Positions 1 through 5,704 are shown, counted from the first letter of the stretch. The stretch: DNA of 5,712 nucleotides from an uncultured Clostridia bacterium (GCA_948663505.1 CAPNAQ010000079.1:2476-8187); one strand, 5' to 3'. The notes: generated by a model from the letters alone, not told the origin. Numbers and translations: made by a program.

Positions 1-333
1 TTACTTGGGGAAAATATTTCAGAATCTAAAGCAGATGATATGAAGGCAATTTCTGAAAAATTAGAGATAATAAACTTACAACTATTGCAAATGAAGAATG
101 CAAGAAGGAAAATGATTCATTGGATACTAATTTCATTGTGTGCAATAGTAATAATATTTTTTATCTCTTTAATCTTATTAAAAAGTCCTTATTTAAATTG
201 GGATTATAATGACCCTGAAAATGCTATTTTAGGAGTTACTTTTCGTTCGTTTGAATGGCTATTTGTTAGGATATCACCAATTATCCTTATTGTATCAGTC
301 ATTGGGATTATATTAACTCGAAAGAAAGTTTAA
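1..333 (+). CDS. Small two-helix membrane protein of unknown function, 5' end outside window
   Basis: I do not recognise this protein. The reading frame is open from the first base, so the gene most likely begins to the left of the window and 110 codons are visible. An internal ATG at 40 is a possible start, but no clear Shine-Dalgarno sequence precedes it. Counting from that ATG, residues 1-25 are polar and helix-prone, with heptad-like leucine/isoleucine spacing (EKLEIINLQLLQMK) ending in a basic patch (ARRK). A hydrophobic segment follows at about 26-47, then a loop of about 25 residues containing NWDYNDPEN, a second hydrophobic segment at about 73-92, and a basic tail (TRKKV). Basic residues before the first helix and after the second suggest both ends are cytoplasmic and the loop is outside. 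It ends 61 bases before the next gene. It could be the C-terminal anchor of a longer protein. Coding is likely; function is unknown. Confidence 0.6.
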   Translation, partial: LLGENISESKADDMKAISEKLEIINLQLLQMKNARRKMIHWILISLCAIVIIFFISLILLKSPYLNWDYNDPENAILGVTFRSFEWLFVRISPIILIVSVIGIILTRKKV

Positions 334-381
334 AATTATTTGTAGCACAACAAATTACAATAAGTAGAGAAAGTAAGTTGT

Positions 382-388
382 AGGGGAG
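382..388 (+). promoter_or_regulatory. Ribosome binding site of the 234-residue gene
   Basis: AGGGGAG lies six bases before the ATG at 395. It is the most convincing Shine-Dalgarno match in the left third of the window and fixes the start over the in-frame ATG at 410. Confidence 0.7.
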
Positions 389-394
389 ATTAAT

Positions 395-1099
395 ATGAAA
401 AGTGAATTTATGAAAAGTGTTAAATCAACCATAAAACCAAATAAAAAAATTAGTGAAATATCACCTATCAAAGAGTTTGGTATAAATTTAATAAAAAAAG
501 GAAGTGCTAATGAAATTATAGACCAAATAGTAGAAGAACCATTAAGGAAAGCATGTAAGGAACTAAAAGACAAAGGTATTGAAACAGTAATGAGTAGTGC
601 TAATAAAAACAATCTACTAAAAGAAGGCGAAAAAGCATTAGAAAGAGAAGATGTAAGAGGAAAAGAAATCTTTTTAGATGCTCCTACATATGAAAGTGCT
701 GGTAGAGGGTATGCTTGGATTATGCTTAATTTTTCTAACTTATCAGATGAAAACAAAGAAGTATTATTTTCATTAGAACAAAGCGAAGATAGTAATGGAG
801 TTAAAATAGGAGAAAAAATAGTATGGTTTGTAAAAGATTGTTCTTTTATGTATTTTTTTAATCAAGATCAAAGCAATAAAATAAAAAATAGTTTAGATAA
901 AAAATTTGAAGAACATTCATTTGTTCTACACTATAATAGTGATAGATACCCTAAAAAAGTTGTACTTTTAAGAATGCCAATTAACAAGGAGACAACTGTG
1001 ATAGATGTAGAAAGGTATTTCGAAAGATTAACAGAAAAATTAAAACAGCAACAAATAGAAATAAGTAGTTCAAGTATAGAAGATGAAAGGAATATTTAA
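395..1099 (+). CDS. Uncharacterised soluble 234-residue protein
   Basis: I cannot name this gene. The start is ATG at 395, chosen because AGGGGAG at 382-388 lies six bases upstream; a second in-frame ATG at 410 has no such site. The protein has no signal peptide or membrane helix. Residues 1-45 are lysine-rich and helical. Then come EEPLRKAC (47-54) and ETVMSSANK (63-71), a variable charged stretch, a hydrophobic strand-like block RGYAWIMLNF (104-113) followed by LSDENKEVL, and near the C-terminus a strand plus helix, KKVVLLRMPINKET and VERYFERLTEKL (187-216). From memory, EPL..AC and SSANK followed by GYA.I resembles hypothetical proteins scattered in clostridial accessory regions, but I cannot confirm a family. 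There are no recognisable catalytic, nucleotide-binding or DNA-binding motifs. The neighbours are a membrane protein upstream and the sua5 remnant 82 bases downstream; neither suggests a role. Confidence 0.8.
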   Translation: MKSEFMKSVKSTIKPNKKISEISPIKEFGINLIKKGSANEIIDQIVEEPLRKACKELKDKGIETVMSSANKNNLLKEGEKALEREDVRGKEIFLDAPTYESAGRGYAWIMLNFSNLSDENKEVLFSLEQSEDSNGVKIGEKIVWFVKDCSFMYFFNQDQSNKIKNSLDKKFEEHSFVLHYNSDRYPKKVVLLRMPINKETTVIDVERYFERLTEKLKQQQIEISSSSIEDERNI

Positions 1100-1181
1100 T
1101 ATATAAATAACTTAAACATATATAAATGATTATAGATATTTTTCTTTATAAGAGAGACAACTTCAAGTTATAGAGGAAAAT

Positions 1182-1355
1182 ATGAATATTTTAAGACCAC
1201 AAAATTTTTATATCAAAGAATTTGAAATTAGTTATTTGAGATTAGTAGTTTTTCCAACAGATACTGTATATGGAATTGGAACAAACGCTTATAATAAACA
1301 GGCTTGTGAGAGAATATATGAAGTTAAAGGAAGTGAAATTTATGCAAAAAAATAA
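1182..1355 (+). pseudogene. N-terminal remnant of threonylcarbamoyl-AMP synthase (Sua5/TsaC/YrdC)
   Basis: Sua5/TsaC makes threonylcarbamoyl-AMP from threonine, bicarbonate and ATP, the first step of tRNA t6A37 modification. This frame encodes only 57 residues before TAA at 1353-1355; the YrdC domain alone is about 180-200 residues and bacterial Sua5 about 350. What remains starts at ATG 1182, behind AGAGG at 1172-1176, and contains LVVFPTDTVYGIGTNAY (about residues 21-37) followed by ERIYEVKG (about 43-50). This matches the family signature FPTETVYGLG...K.I.E.KGR.. The homology stops just after KG, where the conserved arginine and the rest of the fold (including the SxN motif) should follow, and the frame passes into the start of rbgA. 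The residues just before LVVFP (EFEISYLR) also look degraded compared with the usual IKKGG-like segment. It cannot be an active synthase; an intact copy should exist elsewhere because t6A is normally needed. It could still be translated as a short leader coupled to rbgA. Confidence 0.75.
1326..1333 (+). promoter_or_regulatory. Ribosome binding site of rbgA inside the sua5 remnant
   Basis: AAAGGAAG ends eight bases before the ATG at 1342. The same bases encode the last family-like residues of the sua5 remnant (K-G-S). It supports ATG 1342 as the rbgA start over the longer in-frame alternative at 1270, which has no Shine-Dalgarno sequence and lies inside the remnant in another frame. Confidence 0.6.
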
Positions 1356-2259
1356 TGAAGAAAAAAGTTTTTCTAAAGTCAGACTTAATTGGTATCCAGG
1401 TCATATGGCAAAAACGAAAAAGCAAATAATAGAAGACTTAAAATTAGTAGATATAGTAATAGAACTATTAGACGCAAGAATACCAATATCAAGTCAAAAT
1501 CCAAGCATAGGAGAAATAACAAAGAACAAGAAAAAAATAATAGTATTAAATAAAAGTGATCTAGCAGATGAAAACCAAAACAAACAATGGATAGAATTTT
1601 TTAAAAGCAAGCAAATACCAGCAGTAACAGTAGATTCAAATAGTGGAAAAGGAATAGAAAATTGTATAAAACAAATAGAAAAGATAATGGAGAAACAACT
1701 AGGGGAAAAAGCTCAACAAGGAAGAACAGGAAAAAGAATTAGAGCAATGATATTAGGAATACCGAATGTAGGAAAATCATCATTTATAAATAGAATATCA
1801 AAAAGAACAACTGCAAAGGTAGGAAACAAACCAGGGATAACAAAACAAAAGCAATGGATAAGAATAAATGAAAAAATAGAATTATTAGATACACCAGGGG
1901 TGTTATGGCCTAAATTTGAAAATGAACAAGTGGCTCTAAATTTATGTTTTACAGGAACAATAAAAGAAGAAATATTGGACAAAGTAGAAATAGCATATCA
2001 ATTAACAAAATTTTTATTAGAAAATTATAGAAAAAAAATATGTGAAAGATACAAAATAGAAGAAAATCAAATAGAACAAATATTAATACAAGAACAACCT
2101 GAAAATATAAATATATATGAAATTATGCAAGAAATAGGCAAAAAAAGAGGATGTATAATGTCAGGTGGAAATGTTGATGATGAAAAAATGGCTAGAACAA
2201 TATTAGATGATTTTAAAAATGGAAAATTAGGAAAGATAACAATAGAAAAAGTAAAATAA
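1342..2259 (+). CDS. rbgA: Ribosome biogenesis GTPase RbgA (YlqF)
   Basis: RbgA is a cytoplasmic GTPase that binds late 50S precursors and promotes completion of the large subunit, including incorporation of late proteins such as L16. With the start at ATG 1342 the product is 305 residues; B. subtilis RbgA has 282. The G motifs are in the circularly permuted order typical of the YlqF/YawG family: G4 NKSD at 70-73, a G5-like TVDSNSG at 96-102, G1 GIPNVGKSS at 139-147, G2 PGITK at 164-168 (Thr167) and G3 DTPG at 183-186. The N-terminal WYPGHM has His21, which corresponds to the catalytic His9 of the B. subtilis protein. The C-terminal helical region (about 200-305) matches the rRNA-binding tail, with the usual IGKKRG and GG.VD..+AA-like block (RGCIMSGGNVDDEKMARTIL). 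The start is fixed by the RBS at 1326-1333 and by homology beginning at about residue 13. The gene overlaps the sua5 remnant by 14 bases and is followed after 66 bases by mrnC. Confidence 0.96.
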   Translation: MQKNNEEKSFSKVRLNWYPGHMAKTKKQIIEDLKLVDIVIELLDARIPISSQNPSIGEITKNKKKIIVLNKSDLADENQNKQWIEFFKSKQIPAVTVDSNSGKGIENCIKQIEKIMEKQLGEKAQQGRTGKRIRAMILGIPNVGKSSFINRISKRTTAKVGNKPGITKQKQWIRINEKIELLDTPGVLWPKFENEQVALNLCFTGTIKEEILDKVEIAYQLTKFLLENYRKKICERYKIEENQIEQILIQEQPENINIYEIMQEIGKKRGCIMSGGNVDDEKMARTILDDFKNGKLGKITIEKVK

Positions 2260-2307
2260 TGTCCAAAAGGAAACGTCCCCGATGGACATTGGCGAAGATG
2301 GACATTA
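2257..2307. repeat. Structured intergenic repeat between rbgA and mrnC
   Basis: TAATGTCC (2257-2264, overlapping the rbgA stop) is the reverse complement of GGACATTA (2300-2307). Seven of those bases also pair with GGACATT at 2284-2290, because the 10-mer GATGGACATT occurs twice, at 2281-2290 and 2297-2306, separated by GGCGAA. A smaller GTCC/GGAC hairpin (2275-2278 with 2284-2287) is possible inside. The block is richer in G and C than its surroundings. From memory, short intergenic elements of the type GTCC...AACGTCCCC...GGAC are scattered through Bacillota genomes, some next to REP-associated transposases; I infer this is a member. No U-tract follows, so it does not look like an intrinsic terminator. 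It ends just before the mrnC ribosome binding site. Confidence 0.55.
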
Positions 2308-2314
2308 CAAAAAT

Positions 2315-2319
2315 GGAGG
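2315..2319 (+). promoter_or_regulatory. Ribosome binding site fixing the TTG start of mrnC
   Basis: GGAGG lies six bases before TTG 2326 and is a near-perfect Shine-Dalgarno sequence. The first in-frame ATG, at 2374, has no comparable site and would leave only about ten residues before the active-site segment. Confidence 0.75.
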
Positions 2320-2325
2320 AAAAAA

Positions 2326-2733
2326 TTGAACGATTTTATAGAATTTAATAAAGATGAACAAGAAGTAAATTTAATGTCACCACTTACCTGGGCCTATGTT
2401 GGTGACTGTGTGTATGAATTATATGTAAGAACAAATTTAGTAAATAAAACAAATTTAAAACCACATGCATTACATATTAGAGCAATTAAAAAAGTAAAAG
2501 CAAAGGCACAAGCAGAAATATTAAATAAGATACATGAAGACTTAACGGAAAAAGAAAAGGATATAGTAAGAAGAGGAAGAAATGCGGAAAATCATCATCT
2601 TCCTAAAAATGCTAATGTACAGGATTATATGTATTCAACTGCTTTTGAGGCTTTAATTGGATATTTATATTTGACAAAACAAAATACAAGATTAAAAGAA
2701 ATTTTAGACAAATCAAATAATGTGCTTGACTAA
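2326..2733 (+). CDS. mrnC: Mini-ribonuclease III (23S rRNA maturation)
   Basis: Mini-III is a dimeric double-strand-specific ribonuclease consisting of an RNase III catalytic domain without the dsRNA-binding domain; in B. subtilis it trims the 5' and 3' ends of 23S rRNA within the 50S precursor. The product is 135 residues, close to the 143 of B. subtilis MrnC. The active-site helix reads YVGDCVYELYVR, with Asp27 matching the essential aspartate of the family (IGDAIFE in B. subtilis). KAQAEIL follows at 60-66, then RRGRNAE (82-88), PKNANVQDY (93-101) and the second acidic motif STAFEALIGYLYL (104-116) with Glu108. No catalytic residue is missing. Translation starts at TTG 2326 behind GGAGG. 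It lies 66 bases after rbgA, probably in the same transcript; the last codons carry the -35 box of the following tRNA promoter. In B. subtilis mrnC sits next to cysS instead, so this pairing with rbgA differs from that species. Confidence 0.95.
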   Translation: MNDFIEFNKDEQEVNLMSPLTWAYVGDCVYELYVRTNLVNKTNLKPHALHIRAIKKVKAKAQAEILNKIHEDLTEKEKDIVRRGRNAENHHLPKNANVQDYMYSTAFEALIGYLYLTKQNTRLKEILDKSNNVLD

Positions 2734-2754
2734 AAAACAAAAAAGTGATATAAA
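2726..2754 (+). promoter_or_regulatory. Sigma-A-type promoter of the tRNA-Glu gene
   Basis: TTGACT at 2726-2731 and TATAAA at 2749-2754 are separated by exactly 17 bases, giving five of six consensus bases in each box. Transcription would start near 2761, about eight bases before the mature tRNA. The -35 box overlaps the last two codons and the stop of mrnC. No other pair of boxes in this window fits as well. Confidence 0.7.
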
Positions 2755-2768
2755 TTAATCATGTTAAT

Positions 2769-2843
2769 GGCCCCTTGGTCAAGCGGTTAAGACGCCACCC
2801 TCTCAAGGTGGAATCATGGGTTCGATTCCCGTAGGGGTCACCA
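2769..2843 (+). tRNA. tRNA-Glu, anticodon CTC
   Basis: The full cloverleaf can be drawn by hand. The acceptor stem is GGCCCCT (2769-2775) with AGGGGTC (2833-2839), including one G-T pair. The D stem is GTC/GAC (2778-2780, 2791-2793). The anticodon stem is CCACC/GGTGG (2795-2799, 2807-2811) with loop CTCTCAA, so the anticodon is CTC at 2802-2804, with T at position 33 and A at 37. The T arm is ATGGG/CCCGT (2816-2820, 2828-2832) with loop TTCGATT. The discriminator is A2840 and the CCA end is encoded at 2841-2843. The overall sequence resembles bacterial tRNA-Glu. It reads GAG codons, which are much rarer than GAA in the genes of this window. Confidence 0.95.
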
Positions 2844-2853
2844 CATTTTTGGG

Positions 2854-2913
2854 TGAGATTTTTAAAAGAAGTATATTTCTATAAAACTGAAACATAATCT
2901 TTTAAAAATCTCA
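2854..2913. repeat. Perfect 16-bp AT-rich inverted repeat, possible hairpin or terminator
   Basis: TGAGATTTTTAAAAGA at 2854-2869 is the exact reverse complement of TCTTTTAAAAATCTCA at 2898-2913, with a 28-base loop between. G-T pairs can extend the stem three positions outwards (2851-2853 with 2914-2916). It starts eleven bases after the tRNA CCA end and ends 61 bases before the ATPase start. The run TTTATT after the right arm makes a weak terminator for the tRNA transcript possible, but the stem is poor in GC and the loop large. It could instead be an operator or an RNA leader element of the ATPase gene. The symmetry is certain; the role is inference. Confidence 0.5.
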
Positions 2914-2957
2914 TTTATTGTATAAATATATTCTATTTGCAGAAAATAGAAAAAGAG

Positions 2958-2962
2958 AGGAG
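2958..2962 (+). promoter_or_regulatory. Ribosome binding site of the P-type ATPase
   Basis: AGGAG within a GAGAGGAG run lies twelve bases before ATG 2975, somewhat farther than usual. It favours ATG 2975 over an in-frame TTG at 2918, which lies beside the inverted repeat and has no binding site. Confidence 0.55.
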
Positions 2963-2974
2963 CAGAAAATAAAA

Positions 2975-5704
2975 ATGGAAAAAAACAATTGGTTTAACAA
3001 AAATATAGAAGATATTGAAAAAGAATTAAAAACAAGTAAGGAAAAAGGATTAACAGAAGCAGAAGTACAACAAATAAGAAAAGAAAAAGGATATAATGAA
3101 TTACAAGCAACAAAGAAAAAGACACTAATACAAAGATTTATAGATCAATTTAAAGACTTTTCAATTATAGTATTAATAATAGCAGCAATAGTATCAGGAA
3201 TAGTAGGAATTACAGAAGGAGAAGGAATAACAGATACAATAATCATATTAATAGTAGTATTGGTTAATGCAATAATTGGAATAGCACAAGAAAGCAAAGC
3301 AGAAAAGTCATTAGAAGCATTACAAAAACTAAGTGATCATGCTTCAAAAGTAATAAGAAATGGAAATATAAAAGTAATACCAGCAAGAGAATTAGTATTA
3401 GGAGATATAGTTGTATTAGATACAGGTGATTACATACCAGCAGATTTAAGAATTATTGAAGCAATAAATTTAAAAACACAAGAAAGCTCATTAACAGGAG
3501 AATCAATGCCTGTAGAAAAAACATCAGAATTGATAGATGAAAAAGAAGTTGGAATTGGTGATAGAAAAAATATGTTATTTTCATCAAGTTTAGTTACTTA
3601 TGGAAGAGGAAAAGGAATAGTAGTAGAAACAGGAATGACAACAGAAGTTGGTAAAATAGCAGGAATGATAAATTCTACAGAAAAGCAAGAAACGCCATTA
3701 CAACAAAAGTTAAATAAACTAGGAAAAACATTAGGAATAGCTGCGATAGTAATATGTATAGTAATATTTGTAATAGGAATAATTCAAGGAAAAGAAATGT
3801 TACACATGTTTATGACAGCAGTATCATTAGCAGTTGCAGCAATACCAGAAGGACTAGTTGCAGTATCAACAATAGTATTAGCAATAGGCGTTCAGAAAAT
3901 GGTTAAAAGAAATGCAATAGTAAAAAGATTACCAGCAGTTGAAACATTAGGAAGTGCAACAGTAATATGTTCAGATAAGACAGGAACACTAACTCAAAAT
4001 AAAATGACAGTAGAAAAAGTATTTTGGAATGATGGTATTAGAGATTTAAAAAATATACAAGAAACAGAAATTGATGAAGAATTAACAAAATTAATATATG
4101 CAAATATGTTATGTAATGATACTAAAATATCCAAAGAAGGAGAATTAACAGGAGATCCAACAGAAACAGCATTAGTTGATATGGCATTTAAATTAAACTT
4201 CAACCCTAGCATTTATGATAGAATACCAAGAATAGCAGAAGTACCATTTGATTCAGATAGAAAATTAATGACAACAGTAAATAAACAAAATGGAAAATAT
4301 ATAGTATATACAAAAGGTGGAATAGATGAGATATTAAAAAGATGTACATCATATGAAATAAACAATGAAATACATCAAAATTTAAATGAATATATAAATA
4401 GAATTAGAGAAAAAAATGAAGAAATGGCAAAAGAAGCATTAAGAGTATTAGGATGTGCATATAAAGAAATAGAACATGAACCAACAAAAGAAGAAATGCA
4501 AACAATTGAAAATGAATTAATATTTGTAGGAATGGTTGGGATGATAGATCCACCAAGAGAAGAAGCAAAAGTTGCAGTAGAAAAATGTAAAACAGCAGGA
4601 ATAAAAGTTGTAATGATTACAGGAGACCATAAAATAACAGCAACAGCAATTGCAAAAAAATTAGGAATATTAGAAGAGGGAGATGAAGCAATTACTGGAC
4701 TTGAGCTTGAACAGATGAGTGATGAAGAATTAGAGAAAAATGTAAGAAAATTTTCAGTTTATGCAAGAGTATCTCCAGAACATAAGGTAAGAATAGTAAA
4801 TGCATGGCAAAAAAATAGTGAAGTGGTTGCAATGACAGGAGATGGAGTAAATGATAGTCCTGCGCTAAAAAAATCAGATATAGGTTGTGCAATGGGTCTT
4901 GTTGGAACAGATGTTGCTAAAGAAGCAGCAGATGTTATTTTAACAGATGATAATTTTGCAACAGTAGTTTCAGCTGTTGAAGAAGGAAGAAGAATTTATG
5001 ATAATATTTTAAAAGTAATACAATTTTTATTATCAAGTAATATTGGAGAGATAGTTGTTTTATTCCTTGCAACATTATTTACACCATTATTTAGTAAATG
5101 GTTTGGGATAACAGATATAAGTTCATTAGAAATATTATTACCAATACACATATTGTGGATAAATTTAGTGACAGATTCACTTCCTGCATTAGCATTAGCA
5201 TTTGATCCAGCTAATGGTGATATTATGGAGAGAAAACCAGTAAAACCTGGTAAAGGTGTATTTACAAAGGGAATGACATGGAGAGTTATATACCAAGGAA
5301 CAATGATAGGCTTATTAACACTTTTAGCATTTATAATTGGTCTAGGAACAACAAAAACACCAATAGGAGATTTGTCTCTAGATGAATCAAAAATAGAGGT
5401 CGGTCAAACAATGGCTTTTGTAACATTAGCATTTTCTGAATTAGTTCATGTTTTTAATATTAGAAATAATAAAAAGTCAGTTTTTAAAACAGGTATTTTG
5501 AATAATATAAAATTAATTGGTGCTGTTATAATTTCTGCAATTTTAATGCTTATTATTTTATTTATTCCAACTTTAAGGGATTTGTTTAGCATTCCTGTAT
5601 TACCTAAAGAGAATATTATTGAATTATTGTTTATTGTTTTTGCTCCTTTAGTTATTGTTGAAATTTTTAAATTATTTAAAATTAATACTAGTAAGGAAGA
5701 GTAA
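2975..5704 (+). CDS. P2-type cation-transporting ATPase, probable Ca2+ exporter
   Basis: This membrane pump couples ATP hydrolysis, through a phospho-aspartate, to cation export; the P2A (SERCA/LMCA1/YloB-like) subgroup moves Ca2+. The product is 909 residues, normal for bacterial members (about 880-900). In order: N-terminal cation-ATPase domain (1-60); M1 and M2 at about 62-79 and 86-105; actuator domain with TGES at 174-177; M3 at about 252-270; M4 with PEGL at 291-294; phosphorylation motif CSDKTGTLT with Asp334; nucleotide-binding lysine in KGG (447-449, usually KGA); TGD at 549-551; hinge GDGVND at 622-627; and M5-M10 at roughly 680-704, 720-742, 771-791, 812-830, 847-867 and 878-899. 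Ion-site residues are Glu292 (M4), Asn689 and Glu692 (M5), and Asn730, Thr733 and Asp734 (M6, NLVTD), which fits Ca2+ rather than Na+/K+. The M8 position matching SERCA Glu908 appears to be Ala819. The gene looks complete. A neighbouring tRNA gives no functional clue; substrate assignment rests on motifs. Confidence 0.93.
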   Translation: MEKNNWFNKNIEDIEKELKTSKEKGLTEAEVQQIRKEKGYNELQATKKKTLIQRFIDQFKDFSIIVLIIAAIVSGIVGITEGEGITDTIIILIVVLVNAIIGIAQESKAEKSLEALQKLSDHASKVIRNGNIKVIPARELVLGDIVVLDTGDYIPADLRIIEAINLKTQESSLTGESMPVEKTSELIDEKEVGIGDRKNMLFSSSLVTYGRGKGIVVETGMTTEVGKIAGMINSTEKQETPLQQKLNKLGKTLGIAAIVICIVIFVIGIIQGKEMLHMFMTAVSLAVAAIPEGLVAVSTIVLAIGVQKMVKRNAIVKRLPAVETLGSATVICSDKTGTLTQNKMTVEKVFWNDGIRDLKNIQETEIDEELTKLIYANMLCNDTKISKEGELTGDPTETALVDMAFKLNFNPSIYDRIPRIAEVPFDSDRKLMTTVNKQNGKYIVYTKGGIDEILKRCTSYEINNEIHQNLNEYINRIREKNEEMAKEALRVLGCAYKEIEHEPTKEEMQTIENELIFVGMVGMIDPPREEAKVAVEKCKTAGIKVVMITGDHKITATAIAKKLGILEEGDEAITGLELEQMSDEELEKNVRKFSVYARVSPEHKVRIVNAWQKNSEVVAMTGDGVNDSPALKKSDIGCAMGLVGTDVAKEAADVILTDDNFATVVSAVEEGRRIYDNILKVIQFLLSSNIGEIVVLFLATLFTPLFSKWFGITDISSLEILLPIHILWINLVTDSLPALALAFDPANGDIMERKPVKPGKGVFTKGMTWRVIYQGTMIGLLTLLAFIIGLGTTKTPIGDLSLDESKIEVGQTMAFVTLAFSELVHVFNIRNNKKSVFKTGILNNIKLIGAVIISAILMLIILFIPTLRDLFSIPVLPKENIIELLFIVFAPLVIVEIFKLFKINTSKEE

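Noticed and set aside
338..355. Six-base hairpin ATTTGT/ACAAAT after the first gene
   Set aside because: Too short and AT-rich, with no following T-run, to call a terminator.
355..756. Open frame on the minus strand, hydrophobic and serine-rich
   Set aside because: It is antisense to the well-supported 234-residue gene. Its hydrophobic composition is what antisense reading of lysine-rich, AT-rich coding sequence gives, and it has no ribosome binding site.
1..1099. Toxin-antitoxin or phage-defence pair formed by the first two genes
   Set aside because: No toxin fold, nuclease motif, DNA-binding antitoxin motif or tight overlap is visible. The first gene is incomplete, so a paired function cannot be supported.
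1099..1127. Direct repeat ATATATAAAT at 1099-1108 and 1118-1127
   Set aside because: Only A and T are involved, in an AT-rich spacer, so chance is a sufficient explanation, although the 19-base spacing could be compared with relatives.
1270..1341. Upstream extension of rbgA starting at 1270
   Set aside because: The 24 extra residues have no family similarity or ribosome binding site, and the DNA is explained by the sua5 remnant in another frame.
1713..1982. Minus-strand open frame within rbgA
   Set aside because: It lies opposite the conserved G1-G3 motifs of rbgA and has no independent coding evidence.
2918..2974. TTG start at 2918 giving a 928-residue ATPase
   Set aside because: No Shine-Dalgarno sequence precedes it, and the family homology begins after the ATG at 2975.
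2844..2974. Metal-sensing riboswitch (yybP-ykoY or M-box) ahead of the ATPase
   Set aside because: Such leaders often precede cation ATPases, but I find none of their conserved GC-containing motifs, and the AT-rich spacer is short.
3994..4212. Minus-strand open frame within the ATPase
   Set aside because: Antisense shadow of the ATPase nucleotide-binding region, without a ribosome binding site.
4692..4892. Minus-strand open frame within the ATPase
   Set aside because: Antisense shadow of the conserved hinge region; histidine/leucine-rich composition typical of such shadows.
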